A stretch of 64,000 nt of DNA. Origin: an uncultured Gammaproteobacteria bacterium (lineage in GTDB: Bacteria > Pseudomonadota > Gammaproteobacteria > HK1). Under the pieces are notes generated by a model, which saw nothing but the letters and a program-made list of their open reading frames with translations, was not told the origin of the DNA and ran no database searches. Position 1 is the first letter of the stretch. Each line of letters opens with the position of its first letter. The stretch is from the NCBI GenBank assembly GCA_958295465.1, contig OY282353.1:1736001-1800000 (forward strand), read 5' to 3'. Positions 50,944 to 58,691 of this stretch are shown here, piece by piece. The position numbers and the translations under genes are program-made.

Positions 50944-52008
50944 TCACGCCGCGTCGAGCGCCTTGAGGACCTTCTTCGCCTTCTTGAGCGCCTGCCGGAT
51001 GGTGTCCGTGATCCCGCCGTCCTTGCCCAGGAGCGGGGCCTCGGCCACGTCCCTGGCTGCCTTCGCCAGAGAGGCGGCACGGCCGACCAGCGCCTTCTCC
51101 GGGCGGCCGTAGGTGCGGTAGTCGTCGTTGGCCGAGACGAGGTCCCGCAGGGCCGTGAGGTCGCCGGTCAGACCGCCTTCCGTCAGCCGTTTCAGGACTT
51201 TCTGCACATCGACCGCCCTGCGGCCGACTGTGCGGGCGGCCTCCTCCGCATCGAGCAGGTTCGACACGGCCTGTTCCATCGCCGCCTCGTCGGCGTGCGA
51301 AGACAGCATGGTTCCGTTCACGAGCAAGACCGGCGCGGCTGCCACGCGGCCGAGGATGATCGCGCCCCCGTCCCCTGACGGCAAGGCGCCGCCGCGGAGC
51401 CAAGCCAGCGTGGCGTTGCCGGCCGCCAAGCCGGAAGGCGCGGCGCCGGTCGAGCTGGCAGATGCGGGTGCATCTGCATCTGCATCGGAAGGCGCAGAAG
51501 CGGTCGGGCCGGCAGATGCGGGGGCGCATACGCCGGCGCTGCCGCAAGCGGCAAGGGCGGCGAGTGCGTTGGGGGCGAGCGTATCCACGCCACCCGCCAC
51601 GACTGCCGTCATGCGCGCCGTGACCTCGCGGATCTTTGCCGACTCCGGGGCGATCCCCCGGACCACCTCCGCCGGGAACGGCGGGAGGTCCGTATCGCTG
51701 AAATCGACGTTCCCGATCCGCGAGAACGTCTCCTCGAAAGGGATCAGCGCGCTTTCGAACGTTCCCGCCTTCTGCCGGCCCAGCGATTCCAGCTTGCCTT
51801 GCGTCTTTTCGCGGCGCACTTCGAGGAGCCGCCGCGCCTTGTAGAACATCTCCCTTGTGTCCTCGCCCTCGCGGGCGATCTCGTCGAGGTCCTTGGTGTC
51901 GTCATGGGGATACTCGCACTTCTCGTCCATCGCCATCCTGACGCCCACATACGTGACGAGGGCGGTGATGCCGCTGGCGACAACGACGGGGATTACGGGG
52001 AACGGCAT
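50944..52008 (-). CDS. Glycine-rich membrane protein, paralogue 1
   Basis: 354 residues from ATG 52008. Same plan as the protein at 49024-50028: hydrophobic start (MPFPVIPVVVASGITALVTY), RREKTQGKLESLGRQKAGTF with ALIPFEETFSRIGNVDF, a central NATLAWLRGGALPSGDGGAI then LGRVAAAPVLLVNGTML, and a C-terminus with LRDLVSANDDYRTYGRPEKA and DVAEAPLLGKDGGITDTIRQ. It differs by a low-complexity Ala/Ser/Asp insert (SDADADAPASASSTGAAPSG) just before the zipper, and its zipper is less hydrophobic. Separated by 192 bases from the Cys-cluster gene. Confidence 0.75.
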   Translation of the reverse strand: MPFPVIPVVVASGITALVTYVGVRMAMDEKCEYPHDDTKDLDEIAREGEDTREMFYKARRLLEVRREKTQGKLESLGRQKAGTFESALIPFEETFSRIGNVDFSDTDLPPFPAEVVRGIAPESAKIREVTARMTAVVAGGVDTLAPNALAALAACGSAGVCAPASAGPTASAPSDADADAPASASSTGAAPSGLAAGNATLAWLRGGALPSGDGGAIILGRVAAAPVLLVNGTMLSSHADEAAMEQAVSNLLDAEEAARTVGRRAVDVQKVLKRLTEGGLTGDLTALRDLVSANDDYRTYGRPEKALVGRAASLAKAARDVAEAPLLGKDGGITDTIRQALKKAKKVLKALDAA

Positions 52009-52135
52009 GTCTCAATCCTCCATTGGTGGGTGTGTTTCATCGGTCGAACGGCTTTTGGCATGTGCAGGATTCTTTTCCCGGTACGGAGTGAAAAACGGAA
52101 CAGCGGGCGTCCTCACTCTTCACTCATGAAAGTCT

Positions 52136-52245
52136 CTGGATTCCCGCTTTCGCGGGAATGACGGACGGCGCGGAAACGGGGGGATGATGGCCTGAGCCCG
52201 CGGGAATGACGGGTCTTCGATGTATGCAACAATCGGATCTACCCT
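52136..52245. repeat. REP-like hairpin and related intergenic sequence
   Basis: ATTCCCGC-TTTC-GCGGGAAT at 52140-52159 is a perfect 8-base stem with a 4-base loop, followed by GGGAATGACGGGTCTTCGAT. The block resembles the 29.5 kb copy. Lies between the YaaW-like gene and the first glycine-rich gene and may end or attenuate transcription. Confidence 0.6.
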
Positions 52246-53090
52246 TCCGGCTCTTCACCGGAAGAGTGGTCCTTCCCTTCGTCGAGCCCTTTCCCCTTCT
52301 TCAACTTCTTCATGCGTTTCTTCAGCCGCTTCTTTTTCTTCTTCTTCCGCTTCTTCTCTTCCATTTCCCGTTTCGCGCTCTCAGCACGAAGATAGGCAAC
52401 CATGATTACGGCCGGGACGGTGATGCGGTATGCCGGACCGGCAATGTCCATCAGCAGCCAGGCGGCGGACAGGGTCCAGCCGATCGGTCCGGCGAAGGCG
52501 GACATCAGGCGTGTCAACGCCGCATTCGCCGCAAGGGACAGGCCACGGCCGATCAAAGCCTTCGCGACGGCGTTCGCCACGATGAGGGCGATCTTGTAGG
52601 GAAGGATCCCCCCGAACCTGATCGCCGTTTGCAGTGCGACGGTGATCGCTTCGGGCGTGTAGCGCCTCGGGCTGAGACCGAGGTCGTCACAGACCGCCTC
52701 CAGCTCTTCGGGACTCATCTCCTTCATCGAATCGGTCAGGACCTTCATCAGAAGGTGGAGCTCGATGGTCTCGACGCTTGAGCCGCTGTTGTAATTCACC
52801 TTCATCTTGTCACAGACGTCGGTCAGCACTTCCCTGTACAACACGCCTTCGCCGCCCCTGAAAAGCGTCGCCAGCGTATTGGCGCCGAAGCACTGGATTT
52901 CGGCCGCTATCAGATCCCAATACGCATGATGGTCCGGGCTGGACTCCTTGTATCTGTCGTGCGGGGTCAGCTCCTCGGTCAGACGCTCGTCTCCATCCTC
53001 GTCCTCGGTCAGGATCCGGACGAGCGCATCGAGATCGACGCTCGAAACGTTGCCCAGGAATTCCAGGTCAGGGTCTTGACGGTATGCCAT
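52239..53090 (-). CDS. YaaW-like protein (DUF3944-type N-terminus)
   Basis: 283 residues from ATG 53090. N-terminal DLEFLGNVSSVDLDALVRIL TED, then HAYWDLIAAEIQCFGANTLA, TLFRGGEGVLYREVLTDVCD and KMKVNYNSGSSVETIELHLL. C-terminal ANAALTRLMSAFAGPIGWTL and AGPAYRITVPAVIMVAYLRA complete the YaaW pattern. It ends in an extreme Lys-rich tail (EEKKRKKKKKKRLKKRMKKL), a possible nucleic-acid or phospholipid binder. The family has no firm biochemical role. First structural gene of the operon behind the XRE gene. Confidence 0.85.
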   Translation of the reverse strand: MAYRQDPDLEFLGNVSSVDLDALVRILTEDEDGDERLTEELTPHDRYKESSPDHHAYWDLIAAEIQCFGANTLATLFRGGEGVLYREVLTDVCDKMKVNYNSGSSVETIELHLLMKVLTDSMKEMSPEELEAVCDDLGLSPRRYTPEAITVALQTAIRFGGILPYKIALIVANAVAKALIGRGLSLAANAALTRLMSAFAGPIGWTLSAAWLLMDIAGPAYRITVPAVIMVAYLRAESAKREMEEKKRKKKKKKRLKKRMKKLKKGKGLDEGKDHSSGEEPEG

Positions 53091-53352
53091 CTTTCAACCT
53101 TCCTCTCGTATTCCGTTCGGATCGTCCTTCAACGGGCAGTATCGGGAAGCAACGATATGAACGTCCGTCCGCGGTGGTCAACGGACACTTTCAGACATTT
53201 GCATCTTGTGTCCATGCAAAGACGCGCCCGGAGGAAAACATAGGTCCGGCGTTCCAACGGCCGGCGGAGTTCTCCGCCGCCATGCCGCTCCGTACCGAGG
53301 TCTCGACGCCCCGGACGTTCCGGGCGCCTGCGTCATGCATACGCATGGAGCT

Positions 53353-54285
53353 TCACGACTCGACCGGCTCGTCTTCTCTTCCCCGTCCGGGTTCGCCCGC
53401 CTTCCAGTTCCCGATCGAGCGTGGCCCGACCGGGAGGCCGCGGGCGCTCCTTTCCCGCAGCATGGCCTTCGCTCCGTCGCTCAGGCGGCTTTCGAGCCAT
53501 TTGGCGCGCTCGCCCTTCGCTTCATCGGAGCGAAGCTCCTCCGGGATGTCGTCCAGGCGCACGTCGCCGTATTCCAGAGCCCATCGGGCGAGATGCGAGC
53601 CGCCCGTGAGGTGGTCGAGGTACGCTTCGCAGATGCGCCCCTGGGGGCCGCTCCACAGCTCCGTGACCATCGGCTCGGCGGTGCCGGCGGGGAGCTCCGC
53701 CGCCAGCGCGCGCAGGTATTCCCCGAACGTGCGGTGGAAATGCTCGGGGAGGGGCTCGTCCTGTCCGGTGGGGATGTCCTTCAGGGCGTCGTCCTGGTTG
53801 ACGATGGCCTTGAAGCGGCTGGAGATCTGCCTGTCGAAGCGCTCCAGTTGCTCGTTCAGATCCGCGAGCCTGCGCTTCTGCCATCCGATGCACCGCTCGA
53901 CCAGCAGCACGAACAGGAGCGGCGCCAGTGCGATGACGCGCTGCTCCTCCCAACCGTAGCGGTGGCGGATCAGGTCGAAGGCGAGCCGCAGCTCCGGGCG
54001 GAACTTGCCGCCGACGGGGAAGGTGTCGCCGACCTCCATGGGCCTGGACCCGGAGCGGACGTATTCGGGAAACGGGCGGTCACCGGTGAGCTCCCCGACG
54101 TCGACCCGCAGGCCGTCGGCCAGCACTTTCACCGTATTCTGTCGCGGGGTCCCGATCTCCCCCGACTCGATCCGGGCGATCTGCCGCTCCGTGATCCGGT
54201 TGCGCCCGCATGCTCGCGCGAGCTGCGCGCGGCTCAGATGCCGGCATTCCCGGATGGTTTTGAGGCGTTCGGAGATTTCCGTCAC
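53353..54285 (-). CDS. XRE-type HTH protein with large C-terminal domain
   Basis: 310 residues from ATG 54285 (MTEISERLKTIRECRHLSRA). The HTH covers residues 1-65 (LARACGRNRITERQIARIES, NTVKVLADGLRVDVGELTGD). The long C-terminal part has a hydrophobic helix (VIALAPLLFVLLVERCIGWQ), KRRLADLNEQLERFDRQISS and a C-terminal AKAMLRERSARGLPVGP region. Not recognised beyond the HTH; it may sense a signal and control the YaaW/TerB operon, which lies downstream on the same strand. Confidence 0.8.
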   Translation of the reverse strand: MTEISERLKTIRECRHLSRAQLARACGRNRITERQIARIESGEIGTPRQNTVKVLADGLRVDVGELTGDRPFPEYVRSGSRPMEVGDTFPVGGKFRPELRLAFDLIRHRYGWEEQRVIALAPLLFVLLVERCIGWQKRRLADLNEQLERFDRQISSRFKAIVNQDDALKDIPTGQDEPLPEHFHRTFGEYLRALAAELPAGTAEPMVTELWSGPQGRICEAYLDHLTGGSHLARWALEYGDVRLDDIPEELRSDEAKGERAKWLESRLSDGAKAMLRERSARGLPVGPRSIGNWKAGEPGRGREDEPVES

Positions 54286-55003
54286 TCTTTTCTTCCCATG
54301 GACAGTGACATTGGATGATGATTGTCAACGTATATCGCTTCGGTTTCCGTGGTCAATGAGACATTTCCGGACATTTGTCCGTAGCCCGGGGATCACCGGC
54401 AGGGCATGGACGTGTACATGACCGGAGCGTTCCGAAGCCGCGGGGAACGGGGCGGCGACGGTTACCGGCATGTTGGAGTGGACACGGCAGCCGCCGCTGT
54501 CATTGCCGGCTCCGCCGATGCCCGCCGAGCGCCGGGAGCCTGCTGCGGTTCTGCGAGCTGATCGGGACGCGCTCGATCGCCGAGCTCAACTACCGCTATG
54601 CGGACGATGCGGACGCGCACATCTTTCGTAAGCGTCGAGATCCGCGACTCCGGCGGCGACAAGCGGGTGCTGACGGGTATCCAGGTGTCCACGAAATCGG
54701 GTCGACTCCAGTCGGCGCGATTGACCCCGATCTTCGGATGTGTTTAGCATGGCTTTACCGTGTGTTTAGCATGGCTTGGCCGTTGCCGCAGGCGGCCTGC
54801 CGAACGATACCGGGGTCACGGCCGGTCCGGCATGACGGCCGGAGCAGCAGGGACATCGCGGGATACCGGCGGCCGGCGGCGCGTATTGCCCGAGCCTTTC
54901 CCGCATGATCGGCAGGACCATCGGCGGGCCGAAGTGCGCACCCACGGCCTGAAAGGACGTATCCCGTTGATATAACTAAACAAAGCTCCCAGGAGGACAC
55001 GAC
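54286..55003. other. 718-base gap between defence operon and transporter
   Basis: Holds the ilvA-like fragment (listed separately) and two close copies of GTGTTTAGCATGGCTT near 54740 and 54762. No intact gene. The transporter promoter should lie in the last about 100 bases. Confidence 0.5.
54527..54705 (+). pseudogene. Fragment of threonine deaminase (IlvA) regulatory domain
   Basis: A plus frame reads GSLLRFCELIGTRSIAELNY then RYADDADAHIF. After a one-base shift it continues VSVEIRDSGGDKRVLTGIQV. The first part matches the ACT-like C-terminal domain of biosynthetic threonine deaminase (RFCE-LG-RNITEFNYRY). The catalytic domain is absent. Confidence 0.55.
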
Positions 55004-56584
55004 ATGAAAGACGTCAGGAAATTCCAGCAGATGTACCGGGACGGCCAGGTGAACCGCCGGGAGTTCCTCACGGCGATGGGCGCCCTGGGCCTCTCCGCCA
55101 CCGCCGCCGGAGGTCTCCTGACCTCGGCCGGGGCGCTTGCCGCGACCCCGAAGAAGGGCGGGCTGGCGAAATACGCGAACAACCTGCACGGGCCGGACGA
55201 CCAGATGGACCCGATCGTCTTCACCTCGGGCATCGACTACACCCGCGGCATCGCCACCTACAACGGCCTGATCCAGTTCGGCGACAACCTGACCCTGCAC
55301 CCCGAGCTGGCGGAGGAGTGGTCGCCCAACAGCGACGCCACCGAGTTCACCTTCAAGATCCGCAAGGGCGTGGAGTTCCATGACGGCTCCCCCCTGACCG
55401 CGGACGACGTGGTCTGGAGCATGAACCGCCATCTCGGCGAGGATTCCGCCTCCGTGATCAAGGCGTTCTTCGGCACGGTGAAGGAATGGAAGAAGGTCGA
55501 CAGCCATACCGTGAAGGCGATCCTGAACTCGCCGGACTCCGACCTCCCGGCCAAGCTCGGCGAGAAGCAGGCCAAGATCGTCAAGAAGGACACCGAGGAC
55601 TTCAGGAAAGGGAACGGCACCGGCCCCTTCCTGCTCGAATCGTTCGAGCCCGGCGTGCGCTCCACCCACGTGCGCAACCCGAACTACTGGCGGGACGGCG
55701 CCAACTTCGATGCGCTGGAGCTCACCGGCATCACCGACCCCCTCGCGCGCGTCAATGCGCTCATCGCCGGTGACATGGACCTCATCAACGACATCGACGC
55801 GAAGGGCATCCGCCTGATCGAGCAGACCGAGGGCGTCCGCATCATCTCGGCGCCGTCGGGCCTCTACGGCGGCATCTGCTGCCTCAAGAACACGGAGCCG
55901 GGCAGCAGCGACGACTTCGTGAAGGGGATGCAGTTCATCCAGGACCGCGAACGCATCGTGCGCTCCATCCTCAAGGGGCATGGCACGGTAGGCAACGACC
56001 ACCCGATCTCGGTCGCCTACGGCGCGGACCACTGCCACGAGCTGCCACAGCGCGAGTACGACCCGGACAAGGCCAAGTTCCACCTCGACAAGTCCGGCTA
56101 TACGTCCGCGGAGCTCTTCGTGGCGCCGGTGCGGACCGGCATCGAGGAGACCTGTCTCCTGATGCAGGCCAACCTGAAGAAGATCGGCTTCGATCTCAGG
56201 ATCAAGAAGGTGCCGACGGACGGGTACTGGGGCGCGGTGTGGATGAAGGAGCCGCTGAACGTCGTGTCGTGGAACATGCGTCCCACCGCGAACGCGATGC
56301 TGTCGATCCAGTTCGCGCCGGGGGCCGCGTGGAACGACACCTTCTGGAACAACGAGCGCTTCGGGGAGCTGCTGAAGCTCCAGCTCGCCGAGACCGATCC
56401 CGCCAAGCGCCACGAGATGCTGTGCGAGATGCAGACGCTGGTGCACAACGGGAGCGGCATGGTGATCCCCTACCATGTGAACGTCCTCGACGGGGTGAGT
56501 GACAAGATCCACGGGATCCCCAACATCCCGCTGGGCTCGTTGGGCGCCTACCAGTGGGTCGAGTCCGCCTGGCGGGAAGCCTGA
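55004..56584 (+). CDS. Tat-exported ABC transporter substrate-binding protein (family 5)
   Basis: 526 residues from ATG 55004 (CAGGAGG 11 bases upstream). Tat signal NRREFLTAMGALGLSATAAG with a probable cut near AGALAATP. Peptide/nickel-type binding protein: YNGLIQFGDNLTLHPELAEE, FKIRKGVEFHDGSPLTADDV, NGTGPFLLESFEPGVRSTHV, NPNYWRDGANFDALELTGIT and MQFIQDRERIVRSILKGHGT. It binds a peptide or related solute in the periplasm for the permeases encoded downstream. A stem-loop after the stop separates it from them and may raise its expression relative to the permeases. Confidence 0.92.
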   Translation: MKDVRKFQQMYRDGQVNRREFLTAMGALGLSATAAGGLLTSAGALAATPKKGGLAKYANNLHGPDDQMDPIVFTSGIDYTRGIATYNGLIQFGDNLTLHPELAEEWSPNSDATEFTFKIRKGVEFHDGSPLTADDVVWSMNRHLGEDSASVIKAFFGTVKEWKKVDSHTVKAILNSPDSDLPAKLGEKQAKIVKKDTEDFRKGNGTGPFLLESFEPGVRSTHVRNPNYWRDGANFDALELTGITDPLARVNALIAGDMDLINDIDAKGIRLIEQTEGVRIISAPSGLYGGICCLKNTEPGSSDDFVKGMQFIQDRERIVRSILKGHGTVGNDHPISVAYGADHCHELPQREYDPDKAKFHLDKSGYTSAELFVAPVRTGIEETCLLMQANLKKIGFDLRIKKVPTDGYWGAVWMKEPLNVVSWNMRPTANAMLSIQFAPGAAWNDTFWNNERFGELLKLQLAETDPAKRHEMLCEMQTLVHNGSGMVIPYHVNVLDGVSDKIHGIPNIPLGSLGAYQWVESAWREA

Positions 56585-56610
56585 GCCCGGATCGCACCGC
56601 CGTCCGGTAT

Positions 56611-56650
56611 GGAGAAGCTCGCACGGTTTCGACCGTGCGAGCCTTTCTCC
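56611..56650 (+). terminator. UUCG stem-loop after substrate-binding gene
   Basis: GCTCGCACGGT and ACCGTGCGAGC pair perfectly (11 bases) around TTCG at 56617-56642, followed by CTTTCTCC, which can also pair with the GGAGAA at the foot. Partial terminator or mRNA-stabilising element. Confidence 0.8.
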
Positions 56651-56761
56651 CCTGAAGTCTGCAAGGCGCCCCCGTTCCGCCGCGGCCGGGTGACCGCCCG
56701 CGGCAGCCCGGTGGTTCGGGCCTGAGCCACCGCAGACACCAACCCGGATCGATCTCCTGCG

Positions 56762-57730
56762 ATGCTGCTACACGCCATGCTGCGCCGGATCGCCGTCGGC
56801 ATCGCCACCCTGCTGGTGGTGTCGGTCCTCATCTTCATCGGCACCAGCGTGCTGCCGGGCGACGTCGCCAACATCATCCTCGGCCAGATGGCGACCCCCG
56901 AGTCCCTGGCCGCCCTGCGCGCCAAGCTCGGCCTGGACCAGCCGGCGCACGTGCGCTACTTCTTCTGGCTCGGGAACCTGATGACCGGGGACCTCGGCGT
57001 CTCCAAGGCCGGCAGCGGCTTCGGCACCATCGGCACCCCCATCTCCGAGATGCTCGTTCCCCGCATGTGGAACACCATCCGGCTGGCCGGAGTGGTGGCG
57101 GCGGTCGCGGTACCCCTCTCCATGGCCCTGGGCCTGCTCGCCGCGATGTACCCCGGTACGCGGCTCGATCGAATCGTCACCTTCACCACGCTCGGCCTGA
57201 TCTCGGTGCCCGAGTTCCTCGTCGCCACGTTCCTGGTGCTGGTGGTGGCGGTGTACCTGGGCTGGCTGCCCGCGACCGCCTACATGAGCGGGAACGAGAC
57301 CGGCTGGCAGCTCGTCAAGGCGCTGGCCATGCCCACCCTGACCCTGGTCATCGTGGCGTCCTCGCAGATCATGCGGATGACCCGGGCCACGGTGCTCAAC
57401 GTCATGAGCTCGCCCTACATCGAGATGGCGATCCTCAAGGGCGTGCCGCGGCAGCGGATCATCCTGCGCCATGCGCTGTTCAACGCGATCGGACCGATCG
57501 TCAACGTGGTCGCCCTGAACCTGGCGTACCTGGTGAGCGGCGTGGTCATCGTCGAGACGATCTTCGCCTACCCGGGGCTCGCCAAGCTGATGATCGACGC
57601 CGTGCAGACCCGGGACCTGCCGCTGGTGCAAGCCTGCGCCATGATCTTCTGCGCGACCTACATCGTCCTGATCTTCATCGCGGACATGGCCTCGATCCTG
57701 TCGAACCCCAGGCTGCGGCATCCGAAGTAG
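56762..57730 (+). CDS. Peptide-type ABC transporter permease (DppB-like)
   Basis: 322 residues from ATG 56762. First helix LRRIAVGIATLLVVSVLIFI, then GTSVLPGDVANIILGQMATP, and further helices VVAAVAVPLSMALGLLAAMY, SVPEFLVATFLVLVVAVYLG and VNVVALNLAYLVSGVVIVET. The EAA-type loop is in YIEMAILKGVPRQRIILRHA. Inner-membrane half of the import channel, paired with the next gene. Confidence 0.92.
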   Translation: MLLHAMLRRIAVGIATLLVVSVLIFIGTSVLPGDVANIILGQMATPESLAALRAKLGLDQPAHVRYFFWLGNLMTGDLGVSKAGSGFGTIGTPISEMLVPRMWNTIRLAGVVAAVAVPLSMALGLLAAMYPGTRLDRIVTFTTLGLISVPEFLVATFLVLVVAVYLGWLPATAYMSGNETGWQLVKALAMPTLTLVIVASSQIMRMTRATVLNVMSSPYIEMAILKGVPRQRIILRHALFNAIGPIVNVVALNLAYLVSGVVIVETIFAYPGLAKLMIDAVQTRDLPLVQACAMIFCATYIVLIFIADMASILSNPRLRHPK

Positions 57731-57755
57731 AGGCCGCGCAACGGAGGCACCGCAC

Positions 57756-58691
57756 ATGACGGAAACGACCGGAAAGACCGGCGCGGCGGCGCAGTTCGAG
57801 GAGCTGCCCGACGCCCCGCCCCGGCGCCGGCTGCAGCTCTCCTGGACCGGGAAGCTCGGGGTGTGCGTGGTGGTGTTCTGGGCGGCCATCGTGGTCGCCG
57901 GTCCGACCATCGCCCCCTACCACGAGGCGGACATCCTCGACGAGGCGCTCTTCGTCGTGCCGGGCAGCGACAACCCGTACCCGGATACGGATTACCAGCC
58001 CCCGAGCAGGGTGGTCTACCTGGGCAGCGACTACCTCGGGCGGGATACGCTCTCGCGGACCCTGTTCGGTGCGCGCACCACCATCGGCATCTCGCTGGCC
58101 TCGACCCTGCTGGCCTACCTCGTGGGGGTCACGCTGGGCATTGCGGCGGCGGTCGGGGGCGCCACCCTGGATACGGTGCTCAGCCGGATCAACGACGCCT
58201 TCCTGTCGATGCCGACCATCATGCTCGGGCTCGTGGTGATCGCCGCCATCGGCAGCACCATCCCCATCCTCATCATGCTCACCGGGCTGATCTACGCGAC
58301 CAGCGTGTTCCGGATCGCCCGGGCGCTGGGACTGGACGTGATGGTCAGCGATTTCGTCGAGGCCGCCCGGGTGCGGGGCGAGGGCCTGTGGTGGATCATC
58401 ACCCGCGAGATCCTGCCCAACGTGGCCATGCCGATGGCCACCGACTTCGGCCTGCGCTTCGTCTACGTCATCCTGTTCATTTCCAGCCTGAGCTTTCTCG
58501 GGCTCGGGGTGCAGCCGCCGCAGTCGGACTGGGGCAGCATGGTCAGGGAGAACCTGTCGGGATTGCCCTACGGCTCCATCGCGCCGCTGGTGCCGGCGCT
58601 GGCGATCGCCACCCTGACCATCGCCATCAACCTGATCGTCGACGATGTCTCCGCCCACGCCGGCGGCAAGCTGGCCAGGAGGATGATCTGA
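57756..58691 (+). CDS. Peptide-type ABC transporter permease (DppC-like)
   Basis: 311 residues from ATG 57756. N-terminal cytoplasmic region, one helix (WTGKLGVCVVVFWAAIVVAG), a periplasmic loop (YLGSDYLGRDTLSRTLFGAR, the family signature), then five helices and the EAA loop VEAARVRGEGLWWIITREIL. The stop overlaps the ATPase start (TGATG). Confidence 0.92.
   Translation: MTETTGKTGAAAQFEELPDAPPRRRLQLSWTGKLGVCVVVFWAAIVVAGPTIAPYHEADILDEALFVVPGSDNPYPDTDYQPPSRVVYLGSDYLGRDTLSRTLFGARTTIGISLASTLLAYLVGVTLGIAAAVGGATLDTVLSRINDAFLSMPTIMLGLVVIAAIGSTIPILIMLTGLIYATSVFRIARALGLDVMVSDFVEAARVRGEGLWWIITREILPNVAMPMATDFGLRFVYVILFISSLSFLGLGVQPPQSDWGSMVRENLSGLPYGSIAPLVPALAIATLTIAINLIVDDVSAHAGGKLARRMI

Noticed and set aside
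52578..52606. A second large palindrome like that at 12578
   Set aside because: Checked because of the similar role sought; no inverted repeat is present there.
54755..56512. 585-codon minus-strand frame opposite the binding-protein gene
   Set aside because: Antisense shadow of a gene with a Tat signal, good ribosome site and family motifs.
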